The notes beneath the pieces are model-generated. The model made no database searches and was not told the origin of the DNA. It saw nothing but the letters and a program-made list of their open reading frames with translations. Of a stretch of 24,281 nt of DNA, positions 1 through 7,823 are shown piece by piece; positions within the stretch are counted from its first letter, which is position 1, and each line of letters opens with the position of its first letter. This DNA comes from a bacterium (GTDB lineage Bacteria > Chloroflexota > Dormibacteria > UBA8260 > Bog-877): positions 1 to 24,281 of the forward strand of contig JAKAWF010000018.1 of NCBI GenBank assembly GCA_021817025.1, read 5' to 3'. A program made the position numbers and the translations under genes.

Positions 1-852
1 CAGGGCATGACCGGTAGCGAGGGCACCTTCCACACCCAGCAGATGCTGGAGTTCGGCACTCGGGTGGTGGCCGGGGTCTCGCCCGGAAAGGGGGGCGGCC
101 AGCATCTGGGCCTGCCCGTCTTCGACTCGGTGGCGGAGGCGGTGGGGGCCACCGGGGCCAACGTGGCCGCGGTCTTCGTTCCCCCGCCATTCGCGGCCGA
201 CGCCATCATGGAGAGCTCCGCCGCGGGGGTGGAACTGGTGGTCTGCATCACCGAACTGGTCCCGGTCAACGACATGATCCGGGCCAAGGCGATGATCGGT
301 CGCCGGGGGACGCGGCTGGTGGGGCCGAACTGCCCGGGCCTGATGTCGCCGGGGGAGCGGGCGAAGGTTGGGATCATCCCCAACCAGAACGGCTATCCCG
401 GCCACCTGGGGCTGGTCTCCCGCTCGGGCACCCTGACCTACGAGATGATGCAGGCGCTCGCCCTGGCCGGCTACGGGCAGTCGACCGCGGTCGGGATCGG
501 CGGGGATCCGGTCCTCGGCCTCAGCTTCTCCGATGTCCTCGAGCTCTTCGCCGACGACCCCGAGACGGAGCTGGTGGTGATGGCGGGGGAGATCGGTGGC
601 GCCGACGAGGAGAGGGCGGCCGAGCTGATCGGCCGCGGCTATCCCAAGCCGGTGGTGGGCTTCATCAGCGGCCGGACGGCCCCTCCCGGCAAGCGCATGG
701 GCCACGCCGGCGCCATCATCAGCGGCAACACCGGCAGCGCCGCCTCCAAGGTCAAGGCCCTGCAGGCGGCGGGGGTGGAGGTCGCCGACACCATCGAGCA
801 GATAGTGGACCTGGTCCGCGACCGGATGGGCGTGGCCCCGGCGACGGGCTAG
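1..852 (+). CDS. sucD: Succinyl-CoA synthetase alpha subunit, 5'-truncated by window edge
   Basis: Alpha subunit of the cytoplasmic TCA-cycle enzyme that interconverts succinyl-CoA and succinate with NTP synthesis. The frame is open from base 1 (Gln-Gly before the Met at 7), so the gene begins upstream and the Met at 7 is internal; the family normally starts about 15-20 residues earlier. Visible motifs are the CoA-binding [10 protein letters not shown] loop, VGPNCPG, and the phospho-histidine loop GHAGAIISG, whose His is residue 233 counted from the Met at 7 (around base 703). The C-terminus is complete, ending in TAG at 850-852. The next gene starts 6 nt later, so co-transcription is likely. 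sucC would be expected just upstream, outside the window. Family identity is secure. Confidence 0.96.
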   Translation, partial: QGMTGSEGTFHTQQMLEFGTRVVAGVSPGKGGGQHLGLPVFDSVAEAVGATGANVAAVFVPPPFAADAIMESSAAGVELVVCITELVPVNDMIRAKAMIGRRGTRLVGPNCPGLMSPGERAKVGIIPNQNGYPGHLGLVSRSGTLTYEMMQALALAGYGQSTAVGIGGDPVLGLSFSDVLELFADDPETELVVMAGEIGGADEERAAELIGRGYPKPVVGFISGRTAPPGKRMGHAGAIISGNTGSAASKVKALQAAGVEVADTIEQIVDLVRDRMGVAPATG

Positions 853-858
853 CGCAGA

Positions 859-2055
859 GTGGGACTCAGCTTCGACCTGACCGCCGATCAGGAGGCGATC
901 CGGCAGACCTGCCGGGAGTTCGCAGACCAGGTGGTGGCGCCTCGGGCGGCCGAGTTCGATCGCAGGCAGGAGTTCCCCTACCCCGTGGTCGCCCAGATGG
1001 GGGAGCTGGGCCTCTTCGGCCTGCCCTACCCGGAGTCGGTGGGAGGGGCCGGGGCCGACTTCGTCAGCTACCTGGTGGCCCTGGAGGAGATCTCGCGGGC
1101 CGACGCCTCCGTGGGGATCACCCTGGAGGCTGGGGTCTCGCTGGGGATCGCCCCGATCTTTCACTTCGGCAGCGACCAGCAACGCGAACGCCACCTGCCG
1201 GAGCTCTGCGCCGGCCGCGGGCTCTGGGCGTTCGGCCTGACCGAGCCGGAGGCCGGTTCGGACGCCGGCGGGACCAGGACCAGGGCCGTCCGAGACGGCG
1301 AGGAGTACGTGATCGACGGCACCAAGTCCTTCATCACCAACGCCGGCACCGAGATCAGCCGGGGGGTGACGATCACCGCTGTGACCGGGCCCGCTGCGGG
1401 CCCGCCCAAGATCAGCGCGATCCTGGTCGAGAAGGGTACTCCCGGCTACCACCAGGCGCCTCCCTACCGCAAGCTGGGCTGGCATGCCAGCGACACCCGA
1501 GAGCTCAGCTTTGAGTCCTGCCGGGTGCCCACAGCCAACCTGGTGGGCCGCGAGGGCGGGGGGTTCGGCCAGTTCCTCAAGGTCCTGGAGGCGGGCAGGG
1601 TGGCGATCGCGGCGCTGTCGGTCGGGGTGGCCCAGGCCTGCCTGGATGCCAGCGTCGGCTACTCCCAGCAGCGTCGCCAGTTCGGCCGGACCCTCAGCCG
1701 CTTTCAGGCGACCCAGCTGAAGCTGGCCGACATGGCGACCCAGATCGAGCTCTCGCGCCTGATGGTGTGGCGGGCGGGGACCCTGATCGACCAGGGCAAA
1801 CCAGCCGGCAGGTTCGCGGCGATGGCCAAGCTGCAGGCCTCGGAGACCGCGACCTGGTGCGCCAATCAGGCGGTCCAGATCCACGGCGGCACCGGTTTCA
1901 TCGAGGACCTGCCGGTGGCCCGCTACTATCGCGACGTCAAGGTCAACGAGATTGGCGAGGGCACCTCTGAGATCCAGCGGCTGGTGATCGCGTCCCACCT
2001 GCTCGGGCTCGGGGGCTCGGTGTCCCGTCTCATCGACGACCCCGCTCAGGCCTGA
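859..2055 (+). CDS. Acyl-CoA dehydrogenase (short/branched-chain type)
   Basis: FAD flavoenzyme that forms the alpha-beta double bond of a short or branched acyl-CoA and passes electrons to ETF. It has 398 residues, the usual family length. It shows the FAD/substrate segment FGLTEPEAGSD (125-135), QFGRTLSRFQ near 274-283, and the C-terminal NEIGEGTSEIQR, where Glu367 is at the catalytic-base position. The Tyr usually preceding that Glu is Gly here, as in some subfamilies. The start is GTG at 859, 6 nt after the sucD stop. No good Shine-Dalgarno is visible, but the next Met is residue 47, too late. It probably sits in an operon with sucD. The neighbouring thiolase and B12 mutase make isobutyryl-CoA or butyryl-CoA plausible substrates; this is inferred from context only. 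Confidence 0.92.
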   Translation: MGLSFDLTADQEAIRQTCREFADQVVAPRAAEFDRRQEFPYPVVAQMGELGLFGLPYPESVGGAGADFVSYLVALEEISRADASVGITLEAGVSLGIAPIFHFGSDQQRERHLPELCAGRGLWAFGLTEPEAGSDAGGTRTRAVRDGEEYVIDGTKSFITNAGTEISRGVTITAVTGPAAGPPKISAILVEKGTPGYHQAPPYRKLGWHASDTRELSFESCRVPTANLVGREGGGFGQFLKVLEAGRVAIAALSVGVAQACLDASVGYSQQRRQFGRTLSRFQATQLKLADMATQIELSRLMVWRAGTLIDQGKPAGRFAAMAKLQASETATWCANQAVQIHGGTGFIEDLPVARYYRDVKVNEIGEGTSEIQRLVIASHLLGLGGSVSRLIDDPAQA

Positions 2056-2086
2056 TCGGCGTTCCGGCTCGGGCCGGTGGTGGGCG

Positions 2087-2092
2087 TACGAT
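2087..2092 (+). promoter_or_regulatory. -10 box for a leaderless thiolase mRNA
   Basis: TACGAT (matches TANNNT) is followed by exactly 6 nt and then the ATG at 2099, with no Shine-Dalgarno sequence in the gap. This spacing would put the transcription start on the start codon. No clear -35 box is seen. Confidence 0.5.
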
Positions 2093-2098
2093 ATTCGG

Positions 2099-3292
2099 AT
2101 GAATGATCTCGATCCGGTGATGGTCTCGCTGGCTCGCACTCCCTTCGGACGGCTCCGGGGAGGGCTCAGTTCGATGGGGGCGGCCGACCTTGGTGCCCAT
2201 GTCATCAGGGCCGCCCTGGAGCGGGCGGGGATCCCCGGCGAGCAGGTGGACCAGGTCATCCTCGGAACCGTGATCACGGCCGGCCTGGGGCAGGTGCCGG
2301 CCCGCCAGGCCGCCCTGCGCGCGGGATTGCCCTCCCGCGTGCCGGCGCTCTCGGTCAACAAGGTCTGCGCCTCCTCCCTCAAGGCGGTCAACCTGGCTGC
2401 GGTGCTCATCCGCGCCGGTGAGGCCGAGGTGGTGGTGGCGGGCGGGATGGAGTCGATGTCGCAGGCCCCCATGCTGCTCCGGGGAACGCGCCAGGGAGTC
2501 GCGATGGGCAACCTGACCATGTATGACTCGATGATCTGGGACGGCCTCACCTGCCCGGTGGACGAGGTCCACATGGGCGAGCACGGCAGCTCCGTGGCGG
2601 CCGAGCTGGGGGTCACCCGGGCCGCTCAGGACGAGTACGCCCTGCTCTCCCAGCAGCGCTACGAGCGGGCTCGGTCAGCCGGCCTGATCGCCGAGGAGAT
2701 CGCGCCCGTCGAGGTCCCCGGCCGGCCCCAGCCGGTCCTGGTCGACCGTGATGAGCAGCCTCGCCCCGACACCACCTTGGAGAAGCTGGCTGCGCTCAAG
2801 CCGGTGTTTGGGGGTCAGGAGGGGAGCGTGACCGCGGGCAACGCCCCTGGGATCAACGACGGGGCGGCGGTGCTGGTGCTGATGAGTCGGGGGCGCGCCC
2901 GGAGCCTTGGCATCGAGCCTATGGCAACCTGGCTCGGCTACGGGGAGTCGGCCGCCGATCACCCCTACCTGGCGACCGTCCCGGCCCTGGCCCTCGAGCA
3001 CGCCCTGGACAAGACCAAGGGCGCGCTCACCACCCAGGACCTGGACGTGATCGAGATCAACGAGGCATTCGCCTCCGTGGTCCTCACCAGTGCCAGGATG
3101 CTGGAGGTGGACCTGGACCGGGTCAACCCCAATGGGGGCGCGATCGCCATCGGCCATCCCATCGGGGCGTCGGGGGCGCGCATCCTGTCCGCCTGCGTGC
3201 TGGAGCTGCGCCGCCGTGGTGGAGGTGTGGGGGCGGCCACCATCTGCTCCGGCCTGGCCCAGGGCGAGGCCGCTGTGGTGGAGGTCGCCTGA
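2099..3292 (+). CDS. Acetyl-CoA C-acetyltransferase (thiolase II family)
   Basis: Thiolase that condenses two acetyl-CoA to acetoacetyl-CoA, or cleaves acetoacetyl-CoA and related 3-ketoacyl-CoAs. It has 397 residues, full length. All catalytic elements are present: nucleophile Cys90 in VNKVCASSLKA, the NEAF motif, His353 in GGAIAIGHPIGASG, and Cys383 in ATICSGLAQGE. It is more like the biosynthetic/degradative AtoB/PhaA group than the FadA beta-oxidation complex subunit. It is preceded by a short 43-nt gap that holds a leaderless-type promoter, so it may also be transcribed independently of the upstream genes. The acyl-CoA dehydrogenases on both sides suggest that it finishes short-chain acyl-CoA oxidation to acetyl-CoA. 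Confidence 0.93.
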   Translation: MNDLDPVMVSLARTPFGRLRGGLSSMGAADLGAHVIRAALERAGIPGEQVDQVILGTVITAGLGQVPARQAALRAGLPSRVPALSVNKVCASSLKAVNLAAVLIRAGEAEVVVAGGMESMSQAPMLLRGTRQGVAMGNLTMYDSMIWDGLTCPVDEVHMGEHGSSVAAELGVTRAAQDEYALLSQQRYERARSAGLIAEEIAPVEVPGRPQPVLVDRDEQPRPDTTLEKLAALKPVFGGQEGSVTAGNAPGINDGAAVLVLMSRGRARSLGIEPMATWLGYGESAADHPYLATVPALALEHALDKTKGALTTQDLDVIEINEAFASVVLTSARMLEVDLDRVNPNGGAIAIGHPIGASGARILSACVLELRRRGGGVGAATICSGLAQGEAAVVEVA

Positions 3293-3376
3293 GGTCAACC
3301 GAGCCGGCCCCGGCTGGTGGGCTGGCCGCGGGGCAGGGTTAGAATCAGCCGGGCCCGAGGTTGCAGTCGGCTTAGC

Positions 3377-3383
3377 GGAGGTG
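3377..3383 (+). promoter_or_regulatory. Shine-Dalgarno that fixes the start of the second dehydrogenase
   Basis: GGAGGTG lies 5 nt before the ATG at 3389. An in-frame ATG at 3317 is also open, but it would add a 24-residue Arg/Gly-rich extension absent from the family. The SD decides for 3389. A TAGAAT hexamer at 3340-3345 could be the -10 box. Confidence 0.7.
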
Positions 3384-3388
3384 GGTTG

Positions 3389-4528
3389 ATGGTGGTTGAG
3401 GTCAAGGAGGAGCGTCAGGCGATCCAGGCGAGCGTGAGAGACCTGGCCAGGGGCCGGATCGCCGCGCGGGCGGCTGAGATCGACCGCAGTGGTGAGTACC
3501 CCTGGGACGTGGTCCAGCTGTTCCGGGAGCAGGACGTGTTCGCGATCGCATTTCCCCCTGCGTACGGCGGCCTCTCGGGCTCGGCGCTGACCCTTTCCCT
3601 GGTGATCGAGGAGGTGGCCACGGTGTGCGCCACCTCAGCCCTGCTGCTGGCGGTACAGGCTCTGGGGGGCTACCCGATCCTGATCGGGGGCAGCGAGCAG
3701 CAGAAGCGGACCTACCTGCCCGAGCTGGCGGCCGGCCGCCAGCTCGCCGCCTATGCCCTCAGCGAGCCGGACGCCGGCAGCGACGCCGGGGCGATGCGCA
3801 CCAGGGCCCGTCGCGACGGTGACGACTACCTGCTGGACGGGACCAAGATGTGGATCACCAACGGGGGTGTGGCCGATCTCATCGTGGTCTTCGCCTCCAC
3901 CGATCCGGGAGCCGGGACCCGGGGCATCTCCGCGTTCCTGGTGGACGGCGACAGCCCTGGGCTGGAGCGCCGTGAGATCCATGGGAAGCTGGGCATCCGG
4001 GGCAGCAACACCGCCGAGCTAATCTTCACTAACTGCCGGGTTCCCGCCGACCGAATCCTGGGGGCGGAGGGAGCCGGCTTCAAGATCGCGATGGCGGTGC
4101 TCGACCGCTCGCGGCCGCAGATCGGCTCGCAGGCCCTCGGCATCGGCGCCGGGGCGCTCGAGTACGCCCTCGGCTATGCCCGCCAGCGCCACCAGTTCGG
4201 GCGCGCCATCGCCGAGTTCCAGGGCATCCAGTTCATGCTGGCGGACATGGCCGCTCAGATGGAGGCCGCCCGCTGCCTCACTCGGGAGGCGTGCCGGGCC
4301 ATCGACGCGGGGGACCCGCGGATGACTGAGCTGGCGGCGATGGCCAAGCTGGTCGCCTCCGACGCCGCCATGAAGGTCACCACCGACGCGGTCCAGATCC
4401 TGGGTGGCTACGGCTACGTCAACGAGTTCCCAGTCGAGCGCATGATGCGCGACGCCAAGATCACCCAGATCTATGAGGGCACCAACCAGATCCAGCGGCT
4501 GGTGATCGCCAAGCGGTTGCTCGGGTAA
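3389..4528 (+). CDS. Acyl-CoA dehydrogenase (second paralogue)
   Basis: Second FAD acyl-CoA dehydrogenase, 379 residues from the SD-supported ATG, the classic length for short-chain, isovaleryl and isobutyryl dehydrogenases. Motifs include YALSEPDAGSD (122-132), WITNGG, QFGRAIAEFQG, ILGGYGY and the canonical IYEGTNQIQRLVIAKRLLG terminus, in which Glu363 is the expected catalytic base. It differs clearly from the dehydrogenase at 859-2055, so the two probably divide substrates (for example butyryl versus isobutyryl or 2-methylbutyryl). It is followed after 57-66 nt by the mutase chaperone gene. The exact acyl substrate cannot be read from the sequence. Confidence 0.94.
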   Translation: MVVEVKEERQAIQASVRDLARGRIAARAAEIDRSGEYPWDVVQLFREQDVFAIAFPPAYGGLSGSALTLSLVIEEVATVCATSALLLAVQALGGYPILIGGSEQQKRTYLPELAAGRQLAAYALSEPDAGSDAGAMRTRARRDGDDYLLDGTKMWITNGGVADLIVVFASTDPGAGTRGISAFLVDGDSPGLERREIHGKLGIRGSNTAELIFTNCRVPADRILGAEGAGFKIAMAVLDRSRPQIGSQALGIGAGALEYALGYARQRHQFGRAIAEFQGIQFMLADMAAQMEAARCLTREACRAIDAGDPRMTELAAMAKLVASDAAMKVTTDAVQILGGYGYVNEFPVERMMRDAKITQIYEGTNQIQRLVIAKRLLG

Positions 4529-4581
4529 CCGAATCCCAAGTGGCCGGCGTCGCCGTCGGCGTCGCCACCCCCGCATCTGTC

Positions 4582-4587
4582 TACCAT
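4582..4587 (+). promoter_or_regulatory. -10 box for leaderless meaB-icmA transcript
   Basis: TACCAT is followed by 7 nt and a GTG at 4595 that is in frame with the GTPase. The hexamer overlaps the other candidate start, ATG at 4586. If this is the promoter, that ATG is not transcribed and the GTG is the start. Confidence 0.4.
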
Positions 4588-4594
4588 GGGGCGA

Positions 4595-5596
4595 GTGGAG
4601 ATCGAGTCGCTCCTGAACGGTGACGTCCGCTCGCTGGCCCGAGCCATCTCGATGATCGAATCGAGAGAGCCCGGTGTCGGTGACCTGCTGGAGCAGATCT
4701 GGGAGCGCCGCCCGGGGAGTGCCGAACTCAGCTCCCAGGTGGTGGGCGTCACCGGACCCCCGGGATCCGGCAAGAGCACCATGGCGGACGCCCTCACCCA
4801 ACTGTGGCGGGACCAGGGGCGGCGGGTGGCGGTGCTGGCGGTGGATCCCAACAGTCCCTTCACGGGCGGGGCCATCCTGGGGGATCGGGTGCGCATGCAG
4901 CGCCACGCGCTGGACCAGGGGGTCTTCATCCGCAGCATGGGGGCCAGGGGCCATCTCGGCGGCGTCTCGCTGGCCACCAGGGGTGCCGTGCGACTTCTGG
5001 ACGCGCTGGGTTGGGAGATGGTGCTGGTGGAGACGGTCGGGGTCGGCCAGTCGGAGCTGGAGATCTGCGAGGTGGCCGACTCGGTGGTGGTGGTGACCAC
5101 GCCGGGGGCGGGCGATGGGGTCCAGGTGATCAAGGCTGGGATCACCGAGATCGCCGACATCTTCGCTGTCAACAAGGCCGACCTGCCGGGGGTGGACCGG
5201 GTCAGCCGCGACCTCCGTGACATGCTGCGGCTCTCGATCCCCAAGCGTGGCTGGAAGATCCCGGTGGTGCCCACGGTGGCCGCCCAGGGCGTCGAGGGGG
5301 TGAGCGACCTGGCGTCCGCCATCGCCGCCCATCACCTGCACCTGGAGGCGAGCGGGGAGCTCTCCGAGCGGCTCCGGCGCCGGTTCCAGGAGGAGGTGGT
5401 GGAACTGGTCGGGGCGCGGGCGCACGCCTTCGCCAGCAGTCTCCTGGCCGAGGGCGGGAAGGAGATGTTGCCGGACGACGCCCGGCGGGCAGATCCGGAA
5501 CGTGCCGCGGAGATGGTGCTGGAGCGGTTCCACAATGAGGGTCGAGGAACCGGGGCCGAGGCGCCCGAGCTCTCTGCGGCGAGCGGGAGGAGCTGA
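4595..5596 (+). CDS. meaB: MeaB/ArgK-family GTPase, chaperone of a B12 acyl-CoA mutase
   Basis: G3E-family P-loop GTPase that gates adenosylcobalamin loading and protects B12-dependent acyl-CoA mutases from inactivation. It has 333 residues from the GTG (336 if the ATG at 4586 is used). In GTG numbering it shows Walker [10 protein letters not shown] (54-62), the family motif [14 protein letters not shown] from residue 85, the switch segment ETVGVGQSE (146-154) and base-recognition NKAD (193-196), all intact. Its stop lies 2 nt before the mutase large-subunit ATG, and that gene's SD is inside the meaB 3' end, so the two are translationally linked. The adjacent mutase has isobutyryl-CoA mutase signatures, so this is a free-standing counterpart of the G domain fused in IcmF. 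The start is uncertain by 9 nt. Confidence 0.93.
   Translation: MEIESLLNGDVRSLARAISMIESREPGVGDLLEQIWERRPGSAELSSQVVGVTGPPGSGKSTMADALTQLWRDQGRRVAVLAVDPNSPFTGGAILGDRVRMQRHALDQGVFIRSMGARGHLGGVSLATRGAVRLLDALGWEMVLVETVGVGQSELEICEVADSVVVVTTPGAGDGVQVIKAGITEIADIFAVNKADLPGVDRVSRDLRDMLRLSIPKRGWKIPVVPTVAAQGVEGVSDLASAIAAHHLHLEASGELSERLRRRFQEEVVELVGARAHAFASSLLAEGGKEMLPDDARRADPERAAEMVLERFHNEGRGTGAEAPELSAASGRS
5585..5592 (+). promoter_or_regulatory. Shine-Dalgarno of mutase large subunit inside meaB
   Basis: GGGAGGAG lies 6 nt before the ATG at 5599 and within the last codons of meaB, supporting coupled translation of chaperone and mutase. Confidence 0.75.
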
Positions 5597-5598
5597 CG

Positions 5599-7287
5599 AT
5601 GCTGGAGCAGAAAGAGCCTGCGCTGGTCGATGACGAGGCGGCGCTGGAGCGCTGGGCGCAGCGCTACCGGGCCGCCCGGGAGCCGGTGCGGAGGACGGGC
5701 TTCATGCCCCCGGCAGAGACTCTCTCCGGGCTCCCGATCGAGCCTCTCTACACCCCTGCCGCGCTGCGGGGGCACGACTACGGCGCCGAGATCGGCTATC
5801 CCGGGGAGTTTCCCTACGCCCGAGGGGTCTATCCCTCGATGTACCGGGACAAGCTCTTCACCATGCGCCAGTTCGCCGGTTTCGGCACCGCGGCCGAGAC
5901 CAACCAGCGCTACCGCTTCCTGCTGGCGCAGGGACAGACCGGCCTCTCGGTCGCGTTCGACATGCCGACCCTGATGGGGCGCGACTCGGACGACCCACTG
6001 GGCGAGGGGGAGGTGGGCCGTTGCGGGGTGGCGATCGACTCCCTGGAGGACATGGAGCGACTGTTCGACGGCATCGATCTGGGTGGGGTGACGACCTCGA
6101 TGACCATCAACTCGCCAGCGGCGATTCTGCTGGCCATGTACGTGGGGGTGGCGGAGCGCCAAGGGGTACCGGTGGAGCGCCTCGGGGGCACTCTCCAGAA
6201 TGACATCCTGAAGGAGTACATCGCCCAGAAGGAGTACATCTACCCACCCCGTCCCAGCCTCCGGCTGGTCACCGATGTGGTTGCCTTCTGCGCTCGCAAC
6301 GTGCCTTCTTGGCACCCCATCAGCATCTCCGGATATCACATCCGGGAGGCGGGCTCCACCGCCGCCCAGGAGCTGGCGTTCACCCTCGCCGACGGCTTCG
6401 CCTACGTGGAGGCGGGCATCGCGGCCGGGCTCCCGGTCGACGACTTCGCCCCCCAGCTCAGCTTCTTCTTCAACAGCCACATCGACTTCTTCGAGGAGAT
6501 CGCCAAGTACCGGGCGGCGCGGCGGATATGGGCCCGGCGGATGCGCGATCGCTACCACGCCAAAGATCAGCGCTCCTGGCTGATGCGCTTCCACACTCAG
6601 ACCGCAGGCTGCTCGCTCACCGCCCAGCAGGTCGAGAACAACGTCGCCCGCACCGCCCTGGAGGCGCTGGCAGCGGTGCTGGGAGGCACCCAGTCGCTGC
6701 ACACCAATGCCATGGACGAGGTGCTGTCACTGCCGACCGCGAAGGCCGCCCAGATCGCGCTGCGCACCCAGCAGATCATCGCCTACGAGACCGGGGTCAC
6801 CACCACCATCGATCCCTTGGGAGGGTCGTACTTCATGGAGGATCTGACCAACCGCATGGAGGCCGAGGCGGAGCGGTACTTCGCCGAGATCGACGACCGC
6901 GGCGGGGTGCTGGCCTGCATCGAGGACGGCTTCTTCCAGCGCGAGATCGCCGACGCTGCGTTCCGCTACCAGCAGCAGCTGGATCAGGGAGAGCGGATTG
7001 TGGTCGGAGTCAACGCCTTCCTGTCGGACGGTGAGGAGGCGCCGCAACTGCTCCGGATCGACCAAACCGCGGAGGTCGACCAGAAGGCCGAGCTGGCCGG
7101 GTTGCGATCCCGGCGGGACGGCCAGGGGGTCGCCAACGCCCTCGACGAGCTGCGCTCGGTGGCCCGGGGCGACGGCAACCTGATGCTCCCGATCCTGGCC
7201 TGCGTGCGATCTCTGTGCACCGAGGGGGAGATCGTGGGGGCCCTGCAGGATGTCTTCGGGACCTATCGGGAGTCGGCCTCCTTCTGA
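5599..7287 (+). CDS. icmA: B12-dependent acyl-CoA mutase large subunit, isobutyryl-CoA mutase type
   Basis: Substrate-binding TIM-barrel subunit of a coenzyme-B12 acyl-CoA mutase. It has 562 residues and no cobalamin domain, the split architecture of isobutyryl-, 2-hydroxyisobutyryl- and archaeal-type methylmalonyl-CoA mutases. Barrel landmarks include [52 protein letters not shown] and [14 protein letters not shown]. Comparing from memory with characterised enzymes, the three specificity positions read Phe92 (MRQFAGFG; Tyr in methylmalonyl, Ile in 2-hydroxyisobutyryl), Ala119 (SVAFD; Asp in 2-hydroxyisobutyryl) and Gln210 (KEYIAQKEY; Arg in methylmalonyl). This is the isobutyryl-CoA mutase combination, so it probably interconverts isobutyryl-CoA and butyryl-CoA. 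Automated annotation would likely call it methylmalonyl-CoA mutase. The partner is at 11408-11824. Its last 25 bp overlap the convergent gene at 7263-7823. Confidence 0.85.
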   Translation: MLEQKEPALVDDEAALERWAQRYRAAREPVRRTGFMPPAETLSGLPIEPLYTPAALRGHDYGAEIGYPGEFPYARGVYPSMYRDKLFTMRQFAGFGTAAETNQRYRFLLAQGQTGLSVAFDMPTLMGRDSDDPLGEGEVGRCGVAIDSLEDMERLFDGIDLGGVTTSMTINSPAAILLAMYVGVAERQGVPVERLGGTLQNDILKEYIAQKEYIYPPRPSLRLVTDVVAFCARNVPSWHPISISGYHIREAGSTAAQELAFTLADGFAYVEAGIAAGLPVDDFAPQLSFFFNSHIDFFEEIAKYRAARRIWARRMRDRYHAKDQRSWLMRFHTQTAGCSLTAQQVENNVARTALEALAAVLGGTQSLHTNAMDEVLSLPTAKAAQIALRTQQIIAYETGVTTTIDPLGGSYFMEDLTNRMEAEAERYFAEIDDRGGVLACIEDGFFQREIADAAFRYQQQLDQGERIVVGVNAFLSDGEEAPQLLRIDQTAEVDQKAELAGLRSRRDGQGVANALDELRSVARGDGNLMLPILACVRSLCTEGEIVGALQDVFGTYRESASF

Positions 7288-7823
7288 GGACGGCCGCGGC
7301 GCGGGGGCTCACGCTGCTCTTGCGATCCGAAGCGCTTCAGCCAGGCGGCCGTGTCCTGGCTGGACGGAATGGGCTTCTCCAACTGGCCCTGGCGACGGCC
7401 CGGCCGCGAACTCCCGCCGAGGCCTCTGGGATCGAGTCTGGCGATCAGCTCCATGGCGCCCATGGTGGTGGCGCCCAGGGCTCTGGCAGCGTCGCGGAGG
7501 GCCCGGTCGCTGCTGACCAGCACGATCTGGCTTCCCCCATGCCGGCGCTGTCCGATGATCTGGAGGATCCGGTCGTCCGCGCTGTGTCCGATGTCGGGAT
7601 GGAGCACTCGGGTACCGCGCCCGCTGCCGGGACCGCCAGGAGCCGGCGGGCCGTCGAAGACGAACAGGAGCTCCTCGTGGGCCGACCGCAGTGGGGAGTC
7701 GACTGCCGCCTGCACCAGCAGACACTGGGCCTCGCCGTAGTGCTGGCGCAGCATCAGCGGGCGGCTCCTCGGCCAGGCCCAGCTGACATTTGTCCCATCC
7801 ACGAGCAGCAGCGGTTGGGCCAT
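7263..7823 (-). CDS. NYN/PIN-like (YacP-type) ribonuclease-fold protein
   Basis: Predicted 186-residue protein with an N-terminal NYN/PIN-like nuclease fold; YacP/Rae1-type proteins of this class cleave RNA. It keeps the expected acidic residues: Asp9 and Asn12 in LLVDGTNV, Asp57 in LLFVFDGPP, Asp83/Asp84 in HSADDRIL, and Asp106 in [13 protein letters not shown], followed by [10 protein letters not shown]. About 50 C-terminal residues are basic and Gln/Pro-rich and may bind nucleic acid. The start ATG (7823-7821) overlaps the TGA of the upstream gene by one base (TGATG), implying coupled translation. The frame is open much further upstream, but that part is a shadow of the upstream gene. The 3' end overlaps the convergent mutase gene by 25 bp. 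The RNA target is unknown. Confidence 0.75.
   Translation of the reverse strand: MAQPLLLVDGTNVSWAWPRSRPLMLRQHYGEAQCLLVQAAVDSPLRSAHEELLFVFDGPPAPGGPGSGRGTRVLHPDIGHSADDRILQIIGQRRHGGSQIVLVSSDRALRDAARALGATTMGAMELIARLDPRGLGGSSRPGRRQGQLEKPIPSSQDTAAWLKRFGSQEQREPPRRGRPQKEADSR

Noticed and set aside
3317..3388. Upstream ATG giving a longer second acyl-CoA dehydrogenase
   Set aside because: The SD GGAGGTG before 3389 and the normal family N-terminus support the shorter form.
4546..4566. Direct repeat GGCGTCGCC-GTC-GGCGTCGCC upstream of meaB
   Set aside because: Short GC-rich repeat of the kind expected by chance at this composition; no further copies to suggest an operator.
4019..5533. 504-codon open frame on the minus strand
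   Set aside because: It is antisense to the second dehydrogenase and meaB, both with full motifs; His/Gly/Pro/Arg-rich text is a high-GC shadow.
5332..6702. 456-codon minus-strand open frame
   Set aside because: Antisense to meaB and icmA, low-complexity and without motifs.
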